Source of the DNA: Faecalicatena faecalis
GTDB taxonomy: Bacteria; Bacillota; Clostridia; Lachnospirales; Lachnospiraceae
Assembly: GCF_012524165.2 (NCBI RefSeq)
Contig: NZ_JABACJ020000008.1
Location: 1-64,000 of the forward strand
Reading direction: 5' to 3'
Length of the DNA: 64,000 nt
Position numbers and translations under genes: made by a program. This document shows, piece by piece, positions 39,924-48,613 of the stretch. A model generated the notes under the pieces. It made no database searches, was not told the DNA's origin, and saw only the letters and a program-made list of their open reading frames with translations. How positions within the stretch are numbered: the stretch's first letter is position 1; every line of letters begins with the position of its first letter.

Positions 39924-39932
39924 TGGTATAAT
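39924..39932 (+). promoter_or_regulatory. Extended -10 promoter of the tungstate transport operon
   Basis: TGGTATAAT, with TGN and TATAAT at 39927-39932. The -35 is weak (TTCATG with 16-bp spacing). It lies 500 bp before tupA, leaving a long leader. Confidence 0.55.
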
Positions 39933-39960
39933 AGAATTAATATTTTGCATCAGGATTAAA

Positions 39961-40020
39961 GTACTGCCGGCGAATTTGGGTAAGAGGTAAAGGAGGTATT
40001 ATAAAGCTGCCGGCGGTATT
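39961..40020 (+). other. Large unexplained hairpin in the tup leader
   Basis: GTACTGCCGGC pairs with GCCGGCGGTA (with G-U) across about 37 nt that contain TAAAGGAGGTATTATA. The enclosed AAAGGAGG looks like a ribosome binding site but no start codon follows at a usable distance. No long T-run follows. I do not recognise it as a known Moco or W sensing RNA. Confidence 0.5.
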
Positions 40021-40071
40021 TTAAATAAATAACAGCAGAATTAAAATTACATATCAGTTGCAGGAATTCGA

Positions 40072-40142
40072 GCCTGGCTGTCTAAAGCGGCGATGAAAGC
40101 AATGACAGCGGGCCAATGGGTACTTTTTGAAAAGAAAGTGCC
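40072..40142 (+). other. Two further hairpins in the tup leader
   Basis: GCCTGGCTGTC can pair with GACAGCGGGCC (about 40072-40113, imperfect), and GGTACTTT with AAAGTGCC (40119-40142). They continue the structured leader before the inverted-repeat element. The short open frame at 40093-40281 runs through this and the repeat and is not supported. Confidence 0.4.
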
Positions 40143-40221
40143 TTCCGTATTTGAAAAGAATATCCGCAGAAATTCATCAGGTTTATTTTGCGTGGTCTTC
40201 TTTTTCAGAGGCCATTTTTTT

Positions 40222-40373
40222 GTAACTATTCAGCCATGTGGGAAGATCTATGCAGTTTCTGTGTGGGAGCTTGCTCACTAAGCAGAAACTGCATAAATCT
40301 TTCCATACGGCGTTTAGCCGAAGCGAGATGAAGCGGTTTTAGCGGAATCGAGCTTGCATGGCTGAATAGTTAC
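40222..40373. repeat. MITE-like element with 17-bp terminal inverted repeats
   Basis: GTAACTATTCAGCCATG (40222-40238) is matched exactly by its inverse at 40357-40373. Inside is a second inverted pair, AGATCTATGCAGTTTCTG (40244-40261) with its complement at 40283-40300 (17 of 18), around a small GAGC/GCTC hairpin. The right part has CGGC-GTTTA-GCCG and AAGCG repeats. It is 152 bp with no coding capacity. No clear target duplication is visible. It lies between the tup promoter and tupA, so it is probably transcribed. Confidence 0.75.
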
Positions 40374-40437
40374 CAGTTTTTCATATGGAAAGATGGCCGG
40401 ATAATGTAATGGGCATGCTGAAAAGGAGGAAAAGTTT

Positions 40438-41361
40438 ATGAAGAAAAAAGTTTTGGCAGTGATGCTGGTTATGGCAATGGGAATGGGACTTGTCGCATGC
40501 GGCGGTCAGAAGGATGAGAAGAAGGAAGATACAAAGACAGAGGCGCCGGCCGAGACCAAGAAGGATGAAGCAGAAGATACTAAGAAGGATGAGGTTAAGG
40601 ACAAGGGAAAACTGATGATGGCCACCACGACGAGTACGGAGGATACGGGACTTCTGGATTACTTGAAACCGCTGTTCAAGGAAGATACCGGCTGGGACCT
40701 GGAATGGAATGCAGTTGGAACCGGAGAGGCCTTAAAGATGGGCGAAAATGGTGACGTGGATGTTGTTCTTGTTCATGCAAAATCCAGTGAGGAAGAATTT
40801 ATTGGGAACGGTTATGGAGTCGAGAGATTCCCAGTCATGTACAATGACTTTGTAGTCATCGGACCAAAGGAACCAATTGCTAAGACCGATGACATCAATG
40901 CAGTCTTTACCCAGATCATCAATGATCAGCTCCCATTTGTATCCAGAGGGGATGATTCTGGTACAGATAAGAAGGAAAAGAAAATCTGGACGGAACTGAA
41001 TCTGGACCCGTCAGCTGATCCGAACTATGTGGAATCTGGACAGGGCATGGGCGCTACCATCACCATGGCAGACGAGCAGAAGGCATACTGCCTGACTGAC
41101 AGAGGAACCTGGTTAAAACAGAGCAAGGATGCAACGCTTAAGAGTGAGCTTGATATTGTCTGCGAAGGAGATAAGAATCTGTTGAACCAGTACGGTGTGA
41201 TCGCAGTGAATCCAGAGAAATATCCAGAGCTTAATAATGAAGGAGCCAATGATTTTATCGAGTGGATCTGCTCTGACAAAGTACAGAAGCTGATCGGTGA
41301 ATACGGAATCGATGAGTATGGACAGGCATTATTTACACCAAATGCCGGAACTGATTCATAG
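40438..41361 (+). CDS. tupA: Tungstate-binding lipoprotein TupA
   Basis: A 307-residue solute-binding lipoprotein. The signal peptide ends in the lipobox LVAC (Cys21), followed by a charged Lys/Glu/Asp linker to about residue 58. The mature domain has the TupA signature MMATTTSTEDTGLLDYLKP, where the TTTS segment contacts the oxyanion, plus GDVDVVLVHAKSSEEEF and FVSRGDDSGTDKKE. It gives high-affinity tungstate capture for the AOR operon just upstream. AAAAGGAGG precedes the ATG. Confidence 0.93.
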   Translation: MKKKVLAVMLVMAMGMGLVACGGQKDEKKEDTKTEAPAETKKDEAEDTKKDEVKDKGKLMMATTTSTEDTGLLDYLKPLFKEDTGWDLEWNAVGTGEALKMGENGDVDVVLVHAKSSEEEFIGNGYGVERFPVMYNDFVVIGPKEPIAKTDDINAVFTQIINDQLPFVSRGDDSGTDKKEKKIWTELNLDPSADPNYVESGQGMGATITMADEQKAYCLTDRGTWLKQSKDATLKSELDIVCEGDKNLLNQYGVIAVNPEKYPELNNEGANDFIEWICSDKVQKLIGEYGIDEYGQALFTPNAGTDS

Positions 41362-41378
41362 ACAGGAGGAAATTGCGG

Positions 41379-42062
41379 ATGATAGAGTGGCTGAAAAGCG
41401 TGATATCAGATCCAGGGATTCTAAGTGCCATCGAGGTGACTTTTACGATGGCAGTCTGTTCTACCGCCATATCATCTGTGCTGGGAATCATGCTGGGGCT
41501 TCTGCTTGAGAAGTTCCAGTTCCCGGGGAAGAGGATCATTGTTCGAATGAACCGGACGTTGATGGGAGTACCACCCGTGGTCGTAGGCCTGGTCGTGTAT
41601 CTCCTGATTATGCGCAGAGGGCCGTTGGGCCCTTTGTCGCTTTTATTTACCATTAAGGGAATGGTGATCGCGCAGACGCTGATCATTACTCCGATTATCT
41701 GCGGGATGATCTATTCTTATGCCAGGAAAGCGGCACCGGGAATCCGGGTGTTTGCAGTGACCATGGGAGCCAGCCGTGCTCAGAGCGTGCTCCTTACCAT
41801 CCGTGAGATGAGGCGGGAAATCTACTTCTGTATGGTCACTGGTTTTGGACGCTCCATCAGTGAGGTGGGCGCGGTCATGCTGGTAGGTGGCAACATCAAG
41901 GGAAGAACGAGGACCATGACGACGACCATCTCCCTGCTGAAAAGCCAGGGGATTTTTACAGAGGGTGTCGCGCTTGGAATTCTGCTGCTGGTGATGGCGT
42001 TTATTCTGCAGTGGGTCTGTGATATGCTCCAAAAAGAGGAGGAACAGGATGAGAATTACTGA
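41379..42062 (+). CDS. tupB: Tungstate ABC transporter permease TupB
   Basis: A 227-residue integral membrane permease with about five or six segments. The ABC coupling loop is in VTMGASRAQSVLLTIREMRREIYF, and SISEVGAVMLVGGNIKG is typical of molybdate/tungstate permeases. The ATG at 41379 is favoured over TTG at 41373 because AGGAGG ends 9 nt upstream. It follows tupA by 17 bp and overlaps tupC. Confidence 0.92.
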   Translation: MIEWLKSVISDPGILSAIEVTFTMAVCSTAISSVLGIMLGLLLEKFQFPGKRIIVRMNRTLMGVPPVVVGLVVYLLIMRRGPLGPLSLLFTIKGMVIAQTLIITPIICGMIYSYARKAAPGIRVFAVTMGASRAQSVLLTIREMRREIYFCMVTGFGRSISEVGAVMLVGGNIKGRTRTMTTTISLLKSQGIFTEGVALGILLLVMAFILQWVCDMLQKEEEQDENY

Positions 42063-42654
42063 TTTGGAAAAGACGATCGGAAAGTTTTGTCTGAAAGTGG
42101 ACGATTTGTATATAGAGCCTGGGAAGATCCATGGAATCGTCGGTCCGAACGGCTGTGGGAAGACGGTCTTTTTAAAAACAGCGGCAGGCATCTTAAAGCC
42201 GGATAAGGGCAGTATCGACTATGAGGGATTGACCAGCCGTGAGATTACCATGATGTTCCAGAGGCCTTATCTCATGGATACATCCGTCTACCAGAACCTG
42301 ATCTATCCCCTGACCATCCGCAAGATAAAACCGGATGAGGCCGAGGTCGACCGGATGCTTGAGAAGGTGGGACTTCTGGGGCAGAAAAAGCAGTATGCAA
42401 AGTCTCTGTCCAGTGGGGAGCGGCAGAAGCTTTCTTTCCTTAGGGCACTGATTTTTCACCCGAAGTTGATTATGGTAGATGAGACATTGTCGAACCTGGA
42501 CCCGGAAAGTGAAGAGCTGTTCGAGGAGATGATTCTGGAGGTGCAGAAGAAGGAGCCTGTGACATGGCTGATCGTGAACCATCAGTTGGATCATATCAAT
42601 CAGATCTGCTATCAGATCCATCATATGGAAAAAGGAAGGTTTTTAAAATCATGA
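42049..42654 (+). CDS. tupC: Tungstate ABC transporter ATPase TupC
   Basis: A compact 201-residue ABC ATPase. Walker A is GPNGCGKTVF, the Q-loop is in MMFQRPYLMD, the signature is LSSGERQKL and Walker B is LIMVDETLS. The ATG at 42049 has AGAGGAGG 6 nt upstream and overlaps the end of tupB by 14 bp. Its stop overlaps the ATG of moeA. It energises tungstate uptake. Confidence 0.92.
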   Translation: MRITDLEKTIGKFCLKVDDLYIEPGKIHGIVGPNGCGKTVFLKTAAGILKPDKGSIDYEGLTSREITMMFQRPYLMDTSVYQNLIYPLTIRKIKPDEAEVDRMLEKVGLLGQKKQYAKSLSSGERQKLSFLRALIFHPKLIMVDETLSNLDPESEELFEEMILEVQKKEPVTWLIVNHQLDHINQICYQIHHMEKGRFLKS

Positions 42655-43883
42655 GATTGCTGAATGTAGATACGGTGGAGGAAGCCCGCCAAAAAATGAT
42701 AAGTGCTATGGAGTGCCATGAGCCCGAAACGATAGAAAAAGAGCTTCTGGATGCTAAGGGTGCCACCCTGGCAGAGGACATCTGTGCGGGAGAAAATGTT
42801 CCATTTTTCAGGAGATCCACAGTCGACGGCTACGCGGTAAAGGCAGCAGATACACAGGGCGCGGGGGAAAGCATCCCTGTGTTTTTGAACATCGCTGGGG
42901 AAGTAGAGATGGGGAAGGGGTGCGATCAGACTGTTACATCCGGGACCTGTGTTTATGTGCCAACAGGGGGAATGATTCCAGAAGGAGCTGACGGTGTTGT
43001 GATGGTGGAATACTGTGAACTGTTCTCTGATTCCCAGGCAGCCATTTATCAGAGCGTGCCTGTGGGCGCTAATATTGTGGAAGCCGGGGATGATATGAAG
43101 GAGGGGGAGATAGTCCTTAAAAGAGGCACAAAACTTACCCCTCAATCTATCGGGGTTCTGGCAGCCTTAGGAATCACACGTGTCCGGGTATATCATCCGT
43201 GGAGGATTTCCATTATCTCCACAGGAGATGAGCTGGTAGCACCAAAGGAAAAGCCTGGTCCCGGGCAGGTGAGGGACATCAATACATATGGAATCTATGC
43301 CATGTCCAGGCAGTTGGGATTCGAAGTGTCGGGATATGCGGTCCTTAAGGATGAACGAAGCCTGCTTTTTAAAACGGCAGAGAAAGCTATGGAAAACAGC
43401 GACATCGTGGTAGTATCCGGGGGGAGTTCCCAAGGGAAAAAGGATGAGACAAATTCTGTGATCGATGAGCTTGCAAGTGAGGGGGCTTTCACCCACGGAC
43501 TTGCACTAAAGCCCGGAAAACCAACAATTCTTGGATATGACAAGCCATCGAAGACTCTGCTTGTGGGGCTGCCGGGGCATCCTGCGGCGGCGATGCTCGT
43601 TTTCAAACTGCTCGTGGGCTGGCTGTGGCGCACCAGGACGGGCGGAAAAGAACCCTATCCCTGGACAGCAGAGATATCTACCAATCTCCCTGCTGCACCG
43701 GGGAAACTTACCTGCCAGTTGGTACATCTTGAGAGGATGGAGGATGGAAGACTGCTGGCCTGCCCGGTGTTCGGGCGTTCCGGCCTGATCAGTACACTTT
43801 CCAGGGCAGATGGATATGTCCTGATCGAAGAGAATAAAGAAGGGCTGAAAAAGGGAGAACAGGTGTCTGTATTTGAGATTTAG
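42651..43883 (+). CDS. moeA: Molybdopterin molybdenumtransferase (MoeA), first copy
   Basis: A 410-residue MoeA-type enzyme that inserts Mo or W into pterin. Family motifs are FFRRSTVDGYAVKA, VPTGGMIPEGADGVVMVEYCE, ISTGDELVAP, VVVSGGSSQGKKDETNSVIDE and VGLPGHPAAAM. It begins ATGA-overlapping with tupC, so it is translated with the tungstate transporter, which points to tungsten insertion (inference). Longer upstream starts lie inside tupC and are rejected. Confidence 0.92.
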   Translation: MRLLNVDTVEEARQKMISAMECHEPETIEKELLDAKGATLAEDICAGENVPFFRRSTVDGYAVKAADTQGAGESIPVFLNIAGEVEMGKGCDQTVTSGTCVYVPTGGMIPEGADGVVMVEYCELFSDSQAAIYQSVPVGANIVEAGDDMKEGEIVLKRGTKLTPQSIGVLAALGITRVRVYHPWRISIISTGDELVAPKEKPGPGQVRDINTYGIYAMSRQLGFEVSGYAVLKDERSLLFKTAEKAMENSDIVVVSGGSSQGKKDETNSVIDELASEGAFTHGLALKPGKPTILGYDKPSKTLLVGLPGHPAAAMLVFKLLVGWLWRTRTGGKEPYPWTAEISTNLPAAPGKLTCQLVHLERMEDGRLLACPVFGRSGLISTLSRADGYVLIEENKEGLKKGEQVSVFEI

Positions 43884-43900
43884 GGCCCGAAGGAGGAAGT

Positions 43901-45808
43901 ATGGGAAAGCGTAATTTATACTTAAAAACGATACCGGTGAAGGAGGCGCAGGAACAGTATATGCAGGCACTTCTGGATATTGTTGTTTCGAAGACCGAAG
44001 TGATACCAGCAGAGGACTCTCTGGGTCGGATGACGGCAAAGGCGGTCTACGCCAGATGCTGTTCCCCTCTTTTTAATGCCGCAGCCATGGACGGAATCGC
44101 AGTGACGGCGAAACAGACCCAGGGGGCGTCTCAGGAGAATCCGTTGACACTCACAAAGGGAGTAGATTTCCAGATCGTAGATACCGGCGACCCGGTACGT
44201 CCTCCGTATGATGCAGTCATCATGGCGGAAGACCTGCTGGAGACAGATGAGGAGCATGTACAGATTTTAGAGGCGGTAAGCGGCTGGCAGCATGTGCGGC
44301 CGATTGGCGAAGATATTGTGGCAGGAGAAATGTTGATTCCGGGCGGTCATAAGATTCGGCCGATCGACATCGGTGTGTTGATAAGTGGTGGAATCCTTAA
44401 GGTGGAAGTGGCCAAAAAGCCCAAGATTGGGCTGATTCCGACGGGAACAGAAATCATTGAGCCGGACAAGGAACCTAAGGAAGGGGATATCATTGAGTCC
44501 AACAGCCGGATGTTTGCAGCAATGACGGTGAATTATGGGGGAATTCCCCGCCGTTATTCTCCGGTAGTAGACGATTATGAGAAAATCAAGGCGGCCATCA
44601 AAAGAGCACTAGATGAAAATGATATTGTGGTCGTGAACGCAGGCTCCAGCGCAGGGACAGAGGATTATACGGTACACATCTTAAGAGAAATGGGAGAAGT
44701 ACTCGTCCATGGAGTTGCAATAAAACCGGGCAAACCGGTCATTCTTTCAATTGTAGAAGGCAAGCCTGTCATCGGACTTCCAGGTTACCCTGTTTCCGCC
44801 TATATTGATTTTGAAAACTTTGTCAGACCTGTCATGGATCTGATGTCAGGAGAACGGCATTTATCCGGTCATACCGTCAAGGCGGTGCTCTCCAAGCGTT
44901 TGGTCTCCTCTTTAAAGCATCAGGAATATGTGCGGGTGAAGGTCGGAAAAGTAGGGGACAAGCTGATAGCCTCCCCTCTGGCAAGAGGTGCGGGCGCGGC
45001 CATGAGCCTGGTACGTGCGGATGGATTCTGTATCATCGGTCAGAACTGTGAAGGCGTCGAGGCCGGGGAGACGGTGGAGGTGGAGTTATATCGAAGTCTG
45101 GATGAGATCGAGCATACGGTGGTATCTATCGGGAGCCATGATCTGATTCTCGATTTTTTGGCTGACCTCATGCCGCTTTCTTATACGGGAAGCTTTTTAT
45201 CCAGCACCCATGTGGGAAGTATGGCTGGCCTGATGGCATTAAAACGTGGTGAGACACATATTGCCCCGACCCATCTTTTGGATGAGGAGACGGGGATCTA
45301 TAATATATCCTACCTAAAGAGGCTGTTTCCAGAGCAGGAAATGGCGCTGATCAAGGGCGTTAAACGGATACAGGGAATCATCGTCCAGAAAGGGAATCCA
45401 AAGGGAATCCAGGGAATCGAGGACTTAAGAAGGGTGACTTATGTAAACCGCCAGCGGGGTGCCGGGACAAGGGTACTTTTGGACTACCTGCTGAAGACGG
45501 CGGGAATCTGTCCGGAAGAGATTGATGGTTATGAGAAGGAAGCAGCCACTCATATGGCCGTGGCAGCCATGGTTAAAAGTGGCGGGGCGGATGCCGGGAT
45601 GGGAGTCTACTCAGCGGCACATGCAATGGATCTGGACTTCATCCCCGTTGGGGAAGAAGAATATGACTTTGCCATCCGAAAGGAGACACTAAAGCTGGAA
45701 GAGATTAGACAGTTCCTTCACGTACTGAAAAGTGACGAATTCCGAAAGAAAGCGGAAGCAGCGGGGGGATATGACCTCGCTCATACAGGGGAGATCGTAG
45801 AGCTGTAG
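43901..45808 (+). CDS. MoeA - periplasmic-binding-like domain fusion (second MoeA)
   Basis: A 635-residue cytoplasmic fusion. The first about 400 residues are MoeA-like (FNAAAMDGIAVTAKQT, PTGTEIIEPDKEPKEGDI, NAGSSAGTEDYTV, GLPGYPVSAYIDF). The rest is a PBP-like domain (DLILDFLADLMPL, GSMAGLMALKRGETHIAPTHL, NRQRGAGTRVLLDYLL, VKSGGADAGMG) related to COG1910 and ModE/LysR-associated binding domains. Such fusions are known in anaerobes; the second half may bind molybdate/tungstate or the pterin. Having two MoeA proteins may allow Mo versus W discrimination (inference). GGAGGAAGT precedes the ATG. Confidence 0.88.
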   Translation: MGKRNLYLKTIPVKEAQEQYMQALLDIVVSKTEVIPAEDSLGRMTAKAVYARCCSPLFNAAAMDGIAVTAKQTQGASQENPLTLTKGVDFQIVDTGDPVRPPYDAVIMAEDLLETDEEHVQILEAVSGWQHVRPIGEDIVAGEMLIPGGHKIRPIDIGVLISGGILKVEVAKKPKIGLIPTGTEIIEPDKEPKEGDIIESNSRMFAAMTVNYGGIPRRYSPVVDDYEKIKAAIKRALDENDIVVVNAGSSAGTEDYTVHILREMGEVLVHGVAIKPGKPVILSIVEGKPVIGLPGYPVSAYIDFENFVRPVMDLMSGERHLSGHTVKAVLSKRLVSSLKHQEYVRVKVGKVGDKLIASPLARGAGAAMSLVRADGFCIIGQNCEGVEAGETVEVELYRSLDEIEHTVVSIGSHDLILDFLADLMPLSYTGSFLSSTHVGSMAGLMALKRGETHIAPTHLLDEETGIYNISYLKRLFPEQEMALIKGVKRIQGIIVQKGNPKGIQGIEDLRRVTYVNRQRGAGTRVLLDYLLKTAGICPEEIDGYEKEAATHMAVAAMVKSGGADAGMGVYSAAHAMDLDFIPVGEEEYDFAIRKETLKLEEIRQFLHVLKSDEFRKKAEAAGGYDLAHTGEIVEL

Positions 45809-45860
45809 AAAAGAAGGATCAAAAGCGGTTCCTGAAAAAACTTCATACAGATAAAAAATC

Positions 45861-45908
45861 GGCGCTGTTTACAAAATGATTCTTTTCGTTTGTAAACAGC
45901 GCCTTTAT
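45861..45908. terminator. Bidirectional terminator between the tup/moe operon and the thioredoxin lipoprotein
   Basis: GGCGCTGTTTACAAA (45861-45875) pairs perfectly with its complement at 45889-45903, followed by TTTAT and preceded by an A-run for the other strand. Confidence 0.88.
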
Positions 45909-45957
45909 CAGACTCATTTAATTGTACGAAAGCAGCAGCCTGCTGCTACCAGGGCGT

Positions 45958-46575
45958 TCACCCAGTAGCACAGTCTGCGGGATGATCATTTACACATACC
46001 TGACTGTGATATTTTTCGATCTCCTGTTCCCAGAAAGCCTGATCTTTTGCTCCGGTATAGACATCTCCAAGCAGTTCTCCATCGCGGTTCAAGAAAAGAG
46101 TCGTTGGAGTCTCGGTATATTGATTGAGTATCTTTTGGTCCAGCTCTGTTGTATCTAACAGCTGAAGATAGTGGGCATCGGTCTTTGTGATGACCGCAAG
46201 CGCGTCCTGATCCTGCTTTTCTGTGACACCCCGCACAATTCCTACAATCTGGACTCCCTTTCCAGAATATTGTCCCGAAATCGTGGAGAATGCCTTCATC
46301 TCGTCCACACAGCTTTCGCAGGATGGGTCCCAGATATTGAGGACAGTCAGCTCAGCATTCTGTAGTAGACGAGTCAATTCTGTCTGCGTCCCATCAAATT
46401 TTGTGAGTTTAAAATTCCCAAATGCCGAGACGGCATCTGATTTCGAAATCTCGGAGGTCTTGAGTTCAGAAGGCTTCGTTCTGACAGCCTCTTTCCCTTT
46501 CCCAGAGTTTCCACAGGCTGTAAGGGATAAAGCCGAAATAAGCAGTGCTGTTAATAGGATCGTCTTTTTCTTCAT
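45958..46575 (-). CDS. TlpA/ResA-like thioredoxin-fold lipoprotein
   Basis: A 205-residue membrane-anchored protein. The lipobox LTAC ends at Cys21. The thioredoxin-like domain (about 50-205) has the redox pair Cys86/Cys89 in NIWDPSCESCVDE and the cis-Pro loop ETPTTLFLNRDG. An extra Cys pair near the C-terminus (VCVNDHPADCATG) is unusual. It probably handles disulfides or peroxide outside the membrane. A CcdA-like partner is not adjacent. Promoter and operator array are upstream at 46589-46653. It has AAAGAGGTGAAC before the ATG. Confidence 0.85.
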   Translation of the reverse strand: MKKKTILLTALLISALSLTACGNSGKGKEAVRTKPSELKTSEISKSDAVSAFGNFKLTKFDGTQTELTRLLQNAELTVLNIWDPSCESCVDEMKAFSTISGQYSGKGVQIVGIVRGVTEKQDQDALAVITKTDAHYLQLLDTTELDQKILNQYTETPTTLFLNRDGELLGDVYTGAKDQAFWEQEIEKYHSQVCVNDHPADCATG

Positions 46576-46588
46576 GGAAGGTTCACCT

Positions 46589-46644
46589 CTTTCTGTAATT
46601 TCAATTAATACAGTTTATACTGTAATCATAACAGTTACAGAAAG
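46589..46644. promoter_or_regulatory. Nested dyad operator array of the thioredoxin lipoprotein
   Basis: Outer arms CTTTCTGTAA (46589-46598) and TTACAGAAAG (46635-46644) are exactly complementary. Between them lie TACAGT-TTAT-ACTGTA (46609-46624) and CTGTAAT/GTTACAG (46620-46640). The unit TACAG/CTGTA recurs several times and covers the -10, which fits a multimeric repressor such as the BlaI/CopY or MarR classes (inference). Confidence 0.6.
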
Positions 46645-46653
46645 CGTTGTCAA
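46625..46653 (-). promoter_or_regulatory. Sigma-A promoter of the thioredoxin lipoprotein
   Basis: On the minus strand TTGACA (46653-46648) and TATGAT (46630-46625) are 17 bp apart. The dyad array covers the -10 and the start region. Confidence 0.82.
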
Positions 46654-46754
46654 GAAAAACCTGCAGAAGAGACATATGACAAGAAAAAGCAGGATATCAG
46701 GGACAGATTTAGACATCGTCTTAAGACAGTTTTCTTCCAAGAGTTTTAGATTCG

Positions 46755-46763
46755 TGATATAAT
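46755..46763 (+). promoter_or_regulatory. Extended -10 promoter of the panE-like/udp/cdd/deoB genes
   Basis: TGATATAAT with TATAAT at 46758-46763; the -35 position reads TTCCAA with 17-bp spacing. Confidence 0.6.
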
Positions 46764-46831
46764 ACAAACAAAATGAAAATACTAATGAAGCCATATTAGG
46801 GTATCATCAGTCAGGCAAAGGAGGCAGATTT

Positions 46832-47770
46832 ATGATGGAAATGAAAAGTGTGGCACTGATCGGGCTGGGAGCGATGGGTGTGTTTTTTGCACCCCGCATG
46901 GAGGAGCACCTGGGAAGGGATAACTTCTGTGTGATTGCACAGGGCAAAAGAAAAGAACGTCTGGAGAAGAAAGGGGTAGTCGTTAATGGGGAGACCTACC
47001 GTTTTCCAATCTGTACACCTCAGGACGGGACGCCGAAGGATCTGATTATCATGGCAGTAAAAGATATGGGGCTGAATCAGGCAATCGAAGATATTCGGGC
47101 ATTTGTCGGAGAGAAGACGCAGATTTTATGTGTCATGAATGGTGTGGACAGTGAGGAGCGTGTTGCGGCGGTCTATGGCTGGGATCATGTCCTTTATTCT
47201 TATATGAGGATGTCCATTGTCATGAAGAACGGCAAGGCAGATTTTGATCCTTACTGGGGCAAGATTTATTTCGGGGAGGCTAAAAATGATGTCTTGACAG
47301 AACGGGTACAGGCAGTCATGGATCTGATGGAACGCTGTGATATCCCATATAAAGTAGAGAAGGATATGATGTGGGGACTTTGGTTCAAATATATGTGCAA
47401 TGTAGGGGAGAACTTGACCTGTGCAATGCTCGGAATCCCCTTCGGTATGTTCCGGGACTGTGAGCCGGCAAATGAGATTCGCTGGGCAGCCATGAAGGAA
47501 GTGCAGGCCGTGGCCCAGGCAAAGGGGATCATGATTACAGATGAACAGATGCGTAAGCAGTATGAGACAATCTGCAGAATTCCATATGGGAACAAACCAT
47601 CCACGTTACAAGATCTGGAAGCAAAGAAAAAGACGGAAGTCGAGATGTTTGCGGGCAGCATGGTAAGGATGGGAAAAGAGCTGGGGATTGATACGCCGGT
47701 GTGCTGGGTATTTCTACAGGCGGTGAAGGTGCTGGAGGAGAAGAATCTGGCCGCACTCAAAGAAAAGTAA
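46832..47770 (+). CDS. Ketopantoate reductase (PanE/ApbA) family protein
   Basis: A 312-residue NADPH-dependent reductase. The Rossmann motif VALIGLGAMGVFFA opens the protein; the C-terminal helical domain has KYMCNVGENLTCAMLG with the family Lys/Asn and KPSTLQDLEAKKKTEVE. Members make pantoate for CoA, but many paralogues act on other 2-oxoacids. It is 12 bp before udp, an odd partner for pantoate synthesis, so its true substrate is unclear. AAAGGAGG precedes ATG at 46832 (or 46835). Confidence 0.8.
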   Translation: MMEMKSVALIGLGAMGVFFAPRMEEHLGRDNFCVIAQGKRKERLEKKGVVVNGETYRFPICTPQDGTPKDLIIMAVKDMGLNQAIEDIRAFVGEKTQILCVMNGVDSEERVAAVYGWDHVLYSYMRMSIVMKNGKADFDPYWGKIYFGEAKNDVLTERVQAVMDLMERCDIPYKVEKDMMWGLWFKYMCNVGENLTCAMLGIPFGMFRDCEPANEIRWAAMKEVQAVAQAKGIMITDEQMRKQYETICRIPYGNKPSTLQDLEAKKKTEVEMFAGSMVRMGKELGIDTPVCWVFLQAVKVLEEKNLAALKEK

Positions 47771-47782
47771 GGAGCAGGATGT

Positions 47783-48559
47783 ATGATCAATTATTCAGAA
47801 AATGAAGGAAAACAGTATCATATCCAGGTAGGAAAAGGGGATGTGGGCAGATATGTCATTCTGCCTGGGGATCCCAAACGGTGCGCCCTGATTGCCAAGT
47901 ATCTGGATTCTCCGGTCCTAATGGCAGATAACCGGGAGTATGTGACCTATACAGGAACACTTGATGGTGCGAAGGTAAGTGTGACTTCCACAGGAATTGG
48001 CGGACCGTCTGCATCCATCGCTATGGAAGAGCTGGTCATGTCAGGTGCGGATACATTCATCCGCATTGGGACCAGCGGCGGGATGGATCTGGAAGTGAAA
48101 AGCGGGGATCTGGTCATTGCTAACGGAGCCATCCGGGCGGAGGGAACGAGCAGGGAATACGCTCCGATCGAGTTCCCAGCGGTGCCGGATTTTGATGTAA
48201 CGAATGCACTTGTGGGGGCAGCTAAGGAGCTTAAGATGCCATATCACGTCGGTGTTGTACAGTGCAAGGATTCCTTCTATGGACAGCATTCACCTAAGAC
48301 AAAGCCGGCAGGGTATGAGCTGCTTAATAAGTGGGATGCCTGGTTGAAGCTTGGGTGTAAAGCATCCGAGATGGAATCCGCAGCACTTTTTATAGTGGCA
48401 AGCAGTCTAAAGGTACGGGCAGGCTCTGTACTTCTGGTCCTGGCAAACCAGGAGCGGGCCAAGCAGGGGCTTGAGAATCCAATAGTACATGATACGGATG
48501 CAGCGATTCGTGTGGCAATAGAGGCCGTGAGGGAGCTGATTCAAAAGGACAAAAAATAG
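47783..48559 (+). CDS. udp: Uridine phosphorylase
   Basis: A 258-residue nucleoside phosphorylase that cleaves uridine to uracil and ribose 1-phosphate. It carries [40 protein letters not shown] and [12 protein letters not shown], all typical of Udp. AAGGAGCAGG lies upstream. Operon with cdd and deoB: cytidine is deaminated to uridine, phosphorolysed, and the pentose phosphate is isomerised. Confidence 0.92.
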   Translation: MINYSENEGKQYHIQVGKGDVGRYVILPGDPKRCALIAKYLDSPVLMADNREYVTYTGTLDGAKVSVTSTGIGGPSASIAMEELVMSGADTFIRIGTSGGMDLEVKSGDLVIANGAIRAEGTSREYAPIEFPAVPDFDVTNALVGAAKELKMPYHVGVVQCKDSFYGQHSPKTKPAGYELLNKWDAWLKLGCKASEMESAALFIVASSLKVRAGSVLLVLANQERAKQGLENPIVHDTDAAIRVAIEAVRELIQKDKK

Positions 48560-48613
48560 CAGGGATATCCGGCTTTTAAATAGAAGGAGTATCGGGAAAG
48601 GGAGTGATATAAA

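Noticed and set aside
40093..40281. 62-codon frame in the tup leader
   Set aside because: It runs through hairpins and the inverted repeat, has no ribosome binding site and no protein-like pattern.
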